Source: JABDGC01 sp964449835
GTDB lineage: Bacteria > Pseudomonadota > Gammaproteobacteria > DSM-16500
Direction of reading: 5' to 3'
Assembly (NCBI GenBank): GCA_964449835.1
Contig: CAYVBZ010000057.1
Span: 1-14,544, forward strand
Length of the DNA stretch: 14,544 nt
Below the pieces are notes generated by a model, which was not told the DNA's origin, ran no database searches, and saw nothing but the letters and a program-made list of their open reading frames with translations. A program made the position numbers and the translations under genes. Shown piece after piece: positions 7,177 through 13,263 of this stretch. Position 1 is the stretch's first letter; each line of letters opens with the position of its first letter.

Positions 7177-7635
7177 ATGAAAAGGCCTTCCTTTAAAAAA
7201 TTGAATATCCCCACTCTCTTTGATATTAGCGCAAAGCTTCAAAATCAAGGCAAGGTATTGCAATCAAAAAACAACCTGGTTTATTTAGATATTGATAACG
7301 CCTACATTGATTTATTGTTCCCGTTGCTCACTGGCCAAAATGCCCAAAGACCTCATTATTTTGGCGAAGGCGGAGCTGGGGCGCATATTAGTATCATTTA
7401 CCCAGAGGAAAATAAAATATTTCAAAAAGAAGACTTAAATCAGCCGCATGTATTTTCGGTGAAAGAACTTGTCGCGGCCCAAATTCATCAAAAAATATAT
7501 TACGCGCTTTTGCTGGAAGCGCCCTCTTTGCTGCAGTTGCGAAGAAAATATAAGTTGCCAGACATGCTGGATTTTAAAGGCTATTCGATAGAATTTCACA
7601 TCACCATCGGGACTAAATTGCTTTCTTCTTTGTAA
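7177..7635 (+). CDS. 2H-phosphoesterase-like protein
   Basis: A 152-residue protein, probably cytosolic since no signal peptide is seen. Two short motifs of the form H-hydrophobic-S/T-hydrophobic occur about 70 residues apart: HISI (His70, Ser72) and HITI (His141, Thr143). Each follows a hydrophobic strand and so resembles the paired histidine motifs of the 2H phosphoesterase fold (RNA ligase/cyclic phosphodiesterase type). This is pattern recognition and the rest of the protein is unfamiliar. The start lies 2 nt after the carbonic anhydrase stop with no strong RBS, so translation is likely coupled. No partner (ligase, kinase, nucleotidyltransferase) is adjacent, so the substrate is unknown. 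Confidence 0.6.
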   Translation: MKRPSFKKLNIPTLFDISAKLQNQGKVLQSKNNLVYLDIDNAYIDLLFPLLTGQNAQRPHYFGEGGAGAHISIIYPEENKIFQKEDLNQPHVFSVKELVAAQIHQKIYYALLLEAPSLLQLRRKYKLPDMLDFKGYSIEFHITIGTKLLSSL

Positions 7636-7666
7636 TGATTTCCTTTTCTTCACCTATCAAGGGGCC

Positions 7667-7685
7667 GTTTCTTATTTTTAGAAAC
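7667..7685 (+). terminator. Weak hairpin after 2H-like gene
   Basis: GTTTCT (7667-7672) and AGAAAC (7680-7685) form a 6-bp stem with a 7-nt loop 32 nt after the stop. The following sequence has no real T tract, so termination is uncertain. Confidence 0.25.
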
Positions 7686-7737
7686 TGTATTATATTTACA
7701 CAATGCCACAAAAAAGATAAAAGGCGAGGAAAATTTT

Positions 7738-7746
7738 TGTTATAAT
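7738..7746 (+). promoter_or_regulatory. Extended -10 promoter of HAD phosphatase
   Basis: TGT immediately followed by TATAAT (7741-7746) is an extended -10 element. It lies 24 nt before the phosphatase ATG, with GAGGA (7759-7763) as Shine-Dalgarno. No good -35 box is present at 16-18 bp, as is usual for extended -10 promoters. Confidence 0.6.
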
Positions 7747-7770
7747 TCTGCCAATTTTGAGGACTTAAAA

Positions 7771-8430
7771 ATGACAGCTATAAGTCTTATTTTTGATTTT
7801 GATGGCACCTTGGTTGATAGTTTTAAGGCTGTTATTTTAAAATTTAATTTTCTTGCGAAAGAATTCGGATTCACTAAGGTGGATGAGGATGGGATTGAGG
7901 CCTTAAAAAATCTGAATTCGAAGGAACTGATTCATCATTTCAGAATTCCCCTTTATAAAATTCCTGAAGTCCTGCTTAAAATTAGAAAAGAAATCAAATC
8001 AGAAATGCATTTTTTGAAGGTTTTTCAAGGATTGCCAGAAGTGCTACAAACGCTTTCACAACGAGGCCTGGCCTTGGGCGTGCTTACCTCTAACTCCATT
8101 GAAAATGCTTCTCAATGGCTGAAGAGTAACCACCTAGACAAGCTATTTCGCTTTGTGCACAGTGAACCCACTCTTTTTGGGAAAAGCAGAATGCTGAAGA
8201 AGATCCTGAAGGCCAATGAAATTGATCAAGAAAGGGCCTTCTATATTGGTGATGAAACCCGTGATATTGAGGCAGCGCATGAGAGCGGCATTCATTCGAT
8301 CGCTGTGACCTGGGGATTCAACTCCGAGAAAATTCTTTTAGAACATCGGCCAAGCTATCTTGCTCGAGTGCCTGAAGATCTCTTGAAAATCTGCACAGGC
8401 GCGTCAACTGACTTAGGAACAAATTTCTAA
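7771..8430 (+). CDS. HAD-family phosphatase (phosphoglycolate phosphatase-like)
   Basis: A 219-residue cytosolic hydrolase of the haloacid dehalogenase superfamily, subfamily I with a helical cap. Motif I is DFDGTLVDS (nucleophile Asp9, acid/base Asp11), motif II LTSNS (Thr106), motif III GKSRML (Lys138), and motif IV GDETRDIEAA (Asp161, Asp165). The cap lies between motifs I and II at about residues 17-85. This layout fits phosphoglycolate phosphatase (Gph) and related sugar-phosphate or nucleotide phosphatases. It cannot be told apart from them by motif alone. GAGGA 7 nt before the ATG and an extended -10 promoter just upstream make it an independent transcription unit. Confidence 0.88.
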   Translation: MTAISLIFDFDGTLVDSFKAVILKFNFLAKEFGFTKVDEDGIEALKNLNSKELIHHFRIPLYKIPEVLLKIRKEIKSEMHFLKVFQGLPEVLQTLSQRGLALGVLTSNSIENASQWLKSNHLDKLFRFVHSEPTLFGKSRMLKKILKANEIDQERAFYIGDETRDIEAAHESGIHSIAVTWGFNSEKILLEHRPSYLARVPEDLLKICTGASTDLGTNF

Positions 8431-8440
8431 AACAAGAGGG

Positions 8441-8468
8441 TTGCAGCGCTTCTTTAAGGTGTTATATC
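8441..8468 (+). promoter_or_regulatory. Promoter of CxxCH lipoprotein gene
   Basis: TTGCAG (8441-8446) and TATATC (8463-8468) with 16-bp spacing lie between the phosphatase stop and the lipoprotein RBS (AAGGAG, 8486-8491). Confidence 0.4.
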
Positions 8469-8499
8469 CTGTTAAGGACCAACGGAAGGAGCGGTGGCA

Positions 8500-9453
8500 A
8501 TGGGACGATTGCTAGTTATATTTTTGCTGAGTATGGGTTTAATGGGCTGCGAACAGCTCGCATTGATTACCACGCCCTCCAAGAAGCCGCAAGCCTCGCA
8601 CTCAAAACTCGCCACGCTGGCTGAACGTAAGTTTTGGGCTAACCTACATCAGGGCAGGTATGACCAACTCCCTGAAACAACCAAGCTGTTAACAGCGGCC
8701 TATCTCGAAAACCCGAACGATCCTGCGCTCGCGGCCCATCTTGGTTTTGTGCATATCTGGAAAATCACAGAGCGTGCCCGTCTGAAGCAGCTGCCTCCCA
8801 CCATTACGGACGAAATTGTTTTGTCAAAGCATTATTTCAAGGAGGCGACTATTTTAGTGCCCGCGGACGCGCGCTATCAAGGCTTTCTCGGTGATAGCAT
8901 GTTGGTGGCCGGAAAAATCGCGGAAGACAAGCGTGAGCAAGTCCGTGGCTATTTCCAACTAAAACAGTCCATTGCAATGTGGCCGGAATTTAACTACTTC
9001 ACCGCGGGCTATGTCATGAGCAGCCTTGACCCACAGTCCGCTGAGTTCAAAGAGGGGCTTGAATGGCAGTGGAAGACACTCAATTTATGCGCCAATGCTA
9101 CTGTCAATCGCGCCAATCCCGATTTTCGCCCTTATTTGTCGCTGGAAACACAGGAAGGACGTAAGCGAGCTTGCTGGAACTCCTGGATCGCACCGCATAA
9201 TTATGAAGGCTTCTTTATGAATATGGGTGATATGCTGGTCAAAAAGGGAGATTGGCAAACTGGGATTAAAATATATAAGAACGCCCAAATTGGAAGAGGC
9301 TATTCCACCTGGCCCTATCGTAAAATGCTGGAAAAACGCATTCGAAACGCAAAAGAAAATGTCGTAAATTTTAATCAAGCGAAAGCCAGTTCAAAGGACC
9401 ATAGTATTTTATTTAATTCTGGTTATGGCTGTGCAGCTTGTCATCAGAGATAG
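8500..9453 (+). CDS. Lipoprotein with C-terminal CxxCH haem-type motif
   Basis: A 317-residue envelope protein. I choose ATG 8500 over the in-frame GTG at 8494 because AAGGAG (8486-8491) is then 8 nt away rather than 2. A type II signal peptide ends in the lipobox LMGC with Cys17, and Glu at +2 does not signal inner-membrane retention. The middle is helical, with TPR-like stretches (about 38-90 and 238-280). The final residues are GYGCAACHQR, so Cys311, Cys314 and His315 form a c-type cytochrome haem-attachment motif three residues from the end. No other cytochrome features (a downstream Met ligand segment or a compact haem domain) surround it. It could be a true one-haem anchor with ligands supplied from the helical body, or a metal or redox site. 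Function is unknown. It ends 12 bp from a convergent gene. Confidence 0.8.
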   Translation: MGRLLVIFLLSMGLMGCEQLALITTPSKKPQASHSKLATLAERKFWANLHQGRYDQLPETTKLLTAAYLENPNDPALAAHLGFVHIWKITERARLKQLPPTITDEIVLSKHYFKEATILVPADARYQGFLGDSMLVAGKIAEDKREQVRGYFQLKQSIAMWPEFNYFTAGYVMSSLDPQSAEFKEGLEWQWKTLNLCANATVNRANPDFRPYLSLETQEGRKRACWNSWIAPHNYEGFFMNMGDMLVKKGDWQTGIKIYKNAQIGRGYSTWPYRKMLEKRIRNAKENVVNFNQAKASSKDHSILFNSGYGCAACHQR

Positions 9454-9465
9454 ATAAGCATTTTT

Positions 9466-9963
9466 CTAAGTCATTTGTTGTATAACTTGCTGCGTAATGT
9501 CTAAATTATTATTTAGATAAATAATGGTCGTGCGTTGATCAATTAAGTCATAGCCTTTTTCCTTCGCGAGTTTTTGAATAACTTCCGTAAATTTTTGCAT
9601 GAAAATTTGCAAGTCAGCATTTTTGGCCAGGGTCAGGTCTTTCTCAAAGGAGGCTTGAAGAACAGCAACATTGGCTTTCCCATTAATAATTTTGTTTTGC
9701 AGTTGCGTGCGTTCATCATTGCTCATGGTGTCGCCTTTGAGGTTCAATTGGTCTGTGTCGTCTTGCAGTTGTTTTTTTGCGTCGTTCAATTCCTGTTGTC
9801 GGGTGGTGAAATTATTCATTAACTTATTATTCATTGAAATCATGAGCGGCGATTTTTGTAAAACTTGATTCATGTCGATGACCGCGATTTTGAGGCTATT
9901 GACAGCAAAGACAGGGGAAGTAAAGATCAGTGAAAAAATAAAAATGGCCAGTAATTTTTTCAT
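9466..9963 (-). CDS. Skp/OmpH-family periplasmic chaperone-like protein
   Basis: A 165-residue protein. Residues 1-20 are a signal peptide cut after VFA, then KIAVIDMNQVLQKSP opens the mature part exactly as in Skp/OmpH proteins. A long charged coiled coil follows (about 45-110), and the chain returns to a short strand (KGYDLIDQRTTIIYLN) that closes the body domain. Skp trimers hold unfolded outer-membrane proteins in the periplasm. Length agrees with E. coli Skp (about 161). The usual neighbours bamA and lpxD are absent, so this may be a second, specialised family member. AAGGAG (complement of about 9970-9975) is the RBS. It converges tail to tail on the CxxCH lipoprotein gene with no hairpin between. 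Confidence 0.85.
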   Translation of the reverse strand: MKKLLAIFIFSLIFTSPVFAVNSLKIAVIDMNQVLQKSPLMISMNNKLMNNFTTRQQELNDAKKQLQDDTDQLNLKGDTMSNDERTQLQNKIINGKANVAVLQASFEKDLTLAKNADLQIFMQKFTEVIQKLAKEKGYDLIDQRTTIIYLNNNLDITQQVIQQMT

Positions 9964-10009
9964 CGAAAACTCCTTTTTCGATTAAATTATGAGGTGAATC
10001 CTATCGTGG

Positions 10010-10038
10010 ATTATACCTGATAATTGGGAAAAAGTTTA
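10010..10038 (-). promoter_or_regulatory. Promoter of Skp-like gene
   Basis: On the minus strand a perfect TATAAT (complement of 10010-10015) lies 17 bp from a weak -35 box TAAACT (complement of 10033-10038), about 46 nt before the start codon. It suggests the Skp-like gene can be transcribed apart from the lipoprotein upstream. Confidence 0.45.
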
Positions 10039-10305
10039 GAATTTAAGCATTTGGTATTTTGAACAGCCTAAGTGGTCGTAAGTGGCTTGCAGGCGTCTCT
10101 GTTCTACGTTTACCTGGGCAGCAGTTTGAGAGAAGGTGGAGGTAGGATTGGTGCTGACCACGGTGGAATTGTCAGAAAAGTTGATTTTGTTTTCCAGCGT
10201 TTTACACAAGGTATAATTGGGATCGTCCCCGTGCTGGAACATGGTGCAAGCATTTAGTAGGAGGAGGGGAGAAAGAAGCAGGAGCTTTAATTTATCGGCT
10301 TGCAT
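10036..10305 (-). CDS. Small lipoprotein, unknown function
   Basis: An 89-residue protein with a short type II signal peptide (LLLLSPLLLLNAC) placing the lipidated cysteine at position 20. Threonine at +2 favours the outer membrane. The mature 70 residues are polar and contain two further cysteines (Cys34 and Cys81, approximate), which could form a disulfide. A QAAQV/QRRLQ-type helical segment lies near the end. TCCTT on the plus strand (10312-10316) is the complement of an AAGGA RBS. It is followed 72 nt later by the Skp-like gene on the same strand, so an envelope-maintenance operon is possible. No family recognised. Confidence 0.72.
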   Translation of the reverse strand: MQADKLKLLLLSPLLLLNACTMFQHGDDPNYTLCKTLENKINFSDNSTVVSTNPTSTFSQTAAQVNVEQRRLQATYDHLGCSKYQMLKF

Positions 10306-10339
10306 ATTCTTTCCTTAAAAATCCAAGGGCTTTCTTTCT

Positions 10340-10368
10340 ATTATAACGAATTCATCGCTTGCTTTTAA
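10340..10368 (-). promoter_or_regulatory. Promoter of small lipoprotein gene
   Basis: On the minus strand TTAAAA (complement of 10363-10368), 17 bp, then a perfect TATAAT (complement of 10340-10345), about 35 nt before the start codon. Confidence 0.5.
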
Positions 10369-10466
10369 ATGGCGTTAGCAGAGGGTCGGGCTTTTTTAAA
10401 GCATAATCACGATGATGTTACAGATGTTGATCGACCAACTCCTCTCATGCCACGCCCCCTGTACCA

Positions 10467-10490
10467 CTATCATGCCAGTTAAAAGCATAG
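10467..10490 (+). repeat. 24-bp direct repeat, left copy (islet boundary)
   Basis: Identical over 24 bases to 13423-13446. The repeat starts CTAT and ends ATAG, and the inner TGC and GCA extend this to an imperfect dyad. Its right edge falls where recognisable helicase coding sequence begins. Confidence 0.85.
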
Positions 10491-10767
10491 TAAAAAAATT
10501 AAAACCGCCATGAATCTGATAAAAGAGACTCCTGAAGGTGAAGAAAGGGTATTATTCGCAACCGGAAAATTTATTAGAGAAGGCTTTGATGATGCGCGAT
10601 TAGACACCTTGTTTCTCACTCTACCAGTCTCGTGGCGCGCCACAATTGCTCAATATGTCGGCAGACTTCATCGTCTTCATGATCTTAAAAAGGAGGTACA
10701 AGTCAACATCAGGGTCTATGAAAAAACTGGATTAAAAACAGTCAAGTTAGCGCGGGCCCTGCTTTGA
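10491..10767 (+). pseudogene. C-terminal fragment of SF2 DNA helicase
   Basis: An 85-codon ORF (ATG 10510) that is only the end of a much larger protein. It reads RVLFATGKFIREGFDDARLDTLFL and then ISW-like VSWRATIAQYVGRLHRLH, matching helicase motifs V and VI (arginine fingers in the QYVGRLHR stretch) of superfamily 2 DEAD/DEAH-type enzymes such as the COG1061 group. The ATP-binding motifs I-IV are missing, and nothing like them lies upstream. Homology-like residues can be followed back to about 10491, directly beside the 24-bp repeat. After KKEVQV the tail no longer looks like the family, so the 3' end is also decayed. A stand-alone function is unlikely; it reads as a remnant left by insertion or recombination at the repeat. 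Confidence 0.75.
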
Positions 10768-10788
10768 GACTCAAAGACCGGGAATTGT

Positions 10789-11015
10789 TTACCAAAAAGA
10801 TACTAATTGAATCAAAACCCATTTAATATTATTATTTTGCCCAATTTTTATTACAAATAAAACGAGGGTTTAACGAGGGTTTCATGGTTTATTCGAGAAA
10901 AAACGAAAATAACGCGTTGGAAGAAAAAGAATATAAAGAATATAAAGGCCAGCATCTAGATTCTTGGGCACATACTGATTTGTTCAGGTATACGCTGTTT
11001 AGCTTTGTACGTCCC
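10789..11015. repeat. Inverted repeat arm 2 (paralog 5' end and upstream region)
   Basis: Aligns with the reverse complement of 1-226. It contains promoter, RBS and the first 44 codons of the F-box-like gene. Within it, AACGAGGGTTT is tandemly duplicated (10861-10871 and 10872-10882), whereas the other arm has a single copy. Confidence 0.8.
10807..10835 (+). promoter_or_regulatory. Promoter of F-box/ankyrin-like gene
   Basis: TTGAAT (10807-10812), 17 bp, TATTAT (10830-10835). The arrangement is conserved in the inverted paralog. The predicted leader is about 42 nt and carries the duplicated GAGGG-containing unit before the ATG. Confidence 0.55.
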
Positions 11016-12410
11016 TCAGCGCTCGCACAACTGGCAAACACAAATCCTCGGTTTTTTTACAAAATTCCAGAGCTTCAAAACGCGGCCCCTGAATTTGAGA
11101 AGGACTTGGGACAGTTACTCTGGTTTGTCGCTCATGGAAAAAAACAACAAGCTACCGCTCTCGTTTCACGGTCCCCCGAACTATTGTTATTCGAGGGAGA
11201 AACCACGGACTATACGCAATTCACCCTTGATGGGCAGCGTTATAAACGCAAACTGCAAGGTACCGCTCTGCAACTAGCCTTAGGCGCGGAAGACTGCGGC
11301 AGAGAGGGCTGTGATCTTTATTTAATGCCTTCGAACGACGAAACGGAAGAAAAAACAACGCTGAAAAAATTAGCTTTGTATACAGATGATAACGCGGCCA
11401 GCCCCTTTCGGTATTTTATTGCTGGGAAAGAGTATACGGTTGAACGTGGAAACGGTAAAAATGAATTAAAACCTGTGCATTTTGATACCCTCAAAGCGAT
11501 GTATGGCCCTGCTGTTTTATGCAATAAGCCCTTAAATTTGGACAACAACTTTTTAACGCCGGAGCAGAGGAAAGCCTATAGCGCTCTTTTAAAAATCACA
11601 TCTCAAAGAGTCACCCCGGATAAAAAACCGCACACCTTATTTGTCAACGAAGAAGGCATGATTGAAATGCTCATGCGGCATTTACAAAAATTGCCCGATG
11701 GTGAAAAAATTATTGCGGAACAGACAGTTAAACAATTTCCAGAAGGATGGGAAGAACAAGAAGAAAATAGGCATCAAGAAGATTTAGAGCAGCTGCGCAT
11801 CGTTCGGACTGCGCTTACCGCCAAAGGAACAAGCGAAGATCCAGATGGGTCAAAATATAGGGCCGCCTTGCTTGAATTTAAAAAGTATTTAGCCCCTAAA
11901 GGCGTTATTCGGGAAGGAAAGCATTGGAATGCAAGGCTACTCGATGCTGCCTTTGAGATGGGCCATCAAGAGTGGTATAACGACGACCAGGATAAAAATG
12001 ATGCGTTTTATAATGAAATCGTAGGCTACCTCCAAACGCTTGCACCCGCAAACTATGCCATGGCAAAGGCGCAAGGGCTTCATTATCTTCTCCAAGAAGG
12101 TGAAAAATTCAATCGCGATTTAGAATATCGTGATAGAGAGGGTTCTTATTTTCCTCTCTCGTCTTCTCCCGGGTTTCGTCTTGGTGTTGATTCTTGGCGC
12201 GGCGGTTGGGGGGCGGGTTCCCACGCGCGTGGTTTCGACGGCGCGGGGTTTTCAAAACTATATTGGAGAAAAAACAACATCGTTGCAGCGATTTATGCCG
12301 CAGCCAGACAAACCGTCGAATGCTTACCGTGTAGTGATGTAGCTTGCCTCACAAGCCCTTCGGCAATAGCCGCAGGTGGAAAGTCCCAGCAACTATCAAT
12401 AAACCGGTGA
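10884..12410 (+). CDS. F-box-like/ankyrin-like protein, candidate effector
   Basis: A 508-codon gene, start set by GAGGG 6-8 nt before the ATG and by agreement with its paralog. After a charged head, residues 31-60 (HTDLFRYTLFSFVRPSALAQ and on to NPRFFYKI) follow the F-box pattern: spaced leucines and phenylalanines, a central VRPSAL, then LAxTN. Residues 77-137 (LLWFVAHGKKQQATALV, SPELLLFEGETTDY, GTALQLALGAED) resemble a diverged ankyrin pair seen in Legionella-type proteins. The middle is hydrophilic and helical. The C-terminus is doubtful: from about codon 425 a GC-rich tract (12165-12255) follows, and a second frame is open from 12130 to 12342 with a plausible tail (EKTTSLQRFMPQPDKP). This suggests a frameshift. 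F-box proteins in such bacteria recruit host ubiquitin ligase; here that role is inference. There is no signal peptide. Confidence 0.72.
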   Translation: MVYSRKNENNALEEKEYKEYKGQHLDSWAHTDLFRYTLFSFVRPSALAQLANTNPRFFYKIPELQNAAPEFEKDLGQLLWFVAHGKKQQATALVSRSPELLLFEGETTDYTQFTLDGQRYKRKLQGTALQLALGAEDCGREGCDLYLMPSNDETEEKTTLKKLALYTDDNAASPFRYFIAGKEYTVERGNGKNELKPVHFDTLKAMYGPAVLCNKPLNLDNNFLTPEQRKAYSALLKITSQRVTPDKKPHTLFVNEEGMIEMLMRHLQKLPDGEKIIAEQTVKQFPEGWEEQEENRHQEDLEQLRIVRTALTAKGTSEDPDGSKYRAALLEFKKYLAPKGVIREGKHWNARLLDAAFEMGHQEWYNDDQDKNDAFYNEIVGYLQTLAPANYAMAKAQGLHYLLQEGEKFNRDLEYRDREGSYFPLSSSPGFRLGVDSWRGGWGAGSHARGFDGAGFSKLYWRKNNIVAAIYAAARQTVECLPCSDVACLTSPSAIAAGGKSQQLSINR

Positions 12411-12514
12411 AGCAGTTCTTCGTATGTCCAAGATCCCGATGATTTTTGCCACCAACGCACCCATTGCTGTAGATAAGCTCTGATCTGATGGATAGAAAAT
12501 CCGGCGGCGACCAT
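12293..12514 (-). other. Tryptophan-rich open frame, possible gene remnant
   Basis: On the minus strand 73 codons are open, overlapping the doubtful 3' end of the F-box-like gene. The product is protein-like, with five tryptophans and a helical run (HQIRAYLQQWVRWWQKSSGS, then SWTYEELLHRFIDSC). No RBS or family is recognised. A TAA lies directly before its ATG. It may be the middle of a decayed mobile-element or effector gene, or a shadow frame. The gap from 12411 to 12533 holds nothing else. Confidence 0.25.
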
Positions 12515-12533
12515 TTAAAGCCCATGAAATCGA

Positions 12534-12562
12534 TTGACATTCGATAACATATTTGTTAACAT
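12534..12562 (+). promoter_or_regulatory. Promoter of toxin-antitoxin operon
   Basis: A consensus -35 TTGACA (12534-12539), 17 bp, then TAACAT (12557-12562). The start would be near 12569, about 22 nt before the ATG at 12591. This argues against the longer toxin frame starting at 12534. Confidence 0.65.
12543..12560. promoter_or_regulatory. Candidate operator for the antitoxin
   Basis: GATAACA (12543-12549) and TGTTAAC (12554-12560) form an inverted repeat around TATT, matching at 6 of 7 positions, with a perfect 5-bp core TAACA/TGTTA. It fills the spacer and overlaps the -10 box. That is where an XRE-type antitoxin would block its own promoter. Confidence 0.5.
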
Positions 12563-12590
12563 GACGGTTACAATCAAAAAGTTTTTGCAC

Positions 12591-12923
12591 ATGAAATGGA
12601 AACTTGCATACTACAATTATTCTGTGGAACAGGAGGTTGATTGTCTTGAAAAAAGCATTAACTCCAAATTTATTGCCATTACCGATATGATGATTGAGAA
12701 TGGTCCTAATCTCGGAATGCCTTTTACAAGACCCATGGGGAAAGGACTTTTTGAAATACGTGCCAAAGGACATGCTGGTATTGCTAGAGGATTTTTTTGT
12801 ACAGTAAGTAAAAATACCATTATCATATTGCATGTATTTGTTAAAAAAATAGATCAGACTCCCAATAAAGAACTGAAATTGGCACGACAACGTATGAAAG
12901 AGGTGAAAATCCATGACATATAA
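12591..12923 (+). CDS. higB: HigB-type toxin (RelE superfamily, phage-derived Gp49-like)
   Basis: A 110-residue protein. I start it at 12591 (MKWKLAYYNY) since family members begin this way and the promoter lies inside the longer frame from 12534. Family features: LGMPFTRPMGKGLFEIRAKG (55-74, approximate), the basic GIARGFF strand, then IIILHVFVKKIDQTPNKELKLARQR, equivalent to the LHxFxKKxxxTPxxEIxxAxxR signature of Gp49-like toxins. Such toxins are ribosome-associated mRNA endonucleases that arrest translation when free of antitoxin. The toxin-first order and an 11-nt overlap with the following XRE gene are the HigBA arrangement. Activity is not shown by sequence; the key basic residues appear present. 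Confidence 0.85.
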   Translation: MKWKLAYYNYSVEQEVDCLEKSINSKFIAITDMMIENGPNLGMPFTRPMGKGLFEIRAKGHAGIARGFFCTVSKNTIIILHVFVKKIDQTPNKELKLARQRMKEVKIHDI

Positions 12924-13263
12924 ACCAGTATATGCGCAAAATAGATTACGCAAAAAAGTACTTGCCGATCCAGAAGCTCGTGCTATATACGAAGCCACTA
13001 AATTACAAATTGAGCTTTCTTTGTCTTTAAAAAAAGCGCGCCAAAAGTGTAAAATGACCCAAGATGAGGTCGCTGAAATTATGCATACTAAAAAACCGGC
13101 TATTTCTCGTATAGAATCCGTAAGCGATGACATCAGGCATTTTCCATCTCTGCTGACTCTTGCAAAATTCGCTTCCGCTGTGGGGTATGAGATCAAATTA
13201 GGACTGGTGCCAATTAAAGGCGCCAAAGTTAAAGCATCGACCCATGAAGAGCGAGCAAAATAG
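12913..13263 (+). CDS. higA: HigA-type antitoxin, XRE-family regulator
   Basis: A 116-residue DNA-binding protein. The ATG overlaps the toxin end by 11 nt and is preceded by AGAGGTG about 8 nt upstream, giving coupled translation. A Cro/C1-type helix-turn-helix occupies about residues 36-95: LKKARQKCKMTQDEVAEIMHTKKPAISRIES, with the Thr-Gln-Asp-Glu-Val first helix and the AISRIE recognition helix. The N-terminal 30 residues (EARAIYEATKLQ) are the usual toxin-proximal helix. It should neutralise HigB by binding and repress the operon through the palindrome at 12543-12560. After its TAG the same frame stays open for 31 further codons. Confidence 0.87.
   Translation: MTYKPVYAQNRLRKKVLADPEARAIYEATKLQIELSLSLKKARQKCKMTQDEVAEIMHTKKPAISRIESVSDDIRHFPSLLTLAKFASAVGYEIKLGLVPIKGAKVKASTHEERAK

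Noticed and set aside
10811..10836. TTTAATATTATTATTTT in the effector-like promoter as a possible PmrA box.
   Set aside because: The second half-site does not fit, and the other paralog copy (TTTAATGTTATTGTTTT) is worse. The stretch is explained by an ordinary -10 region.
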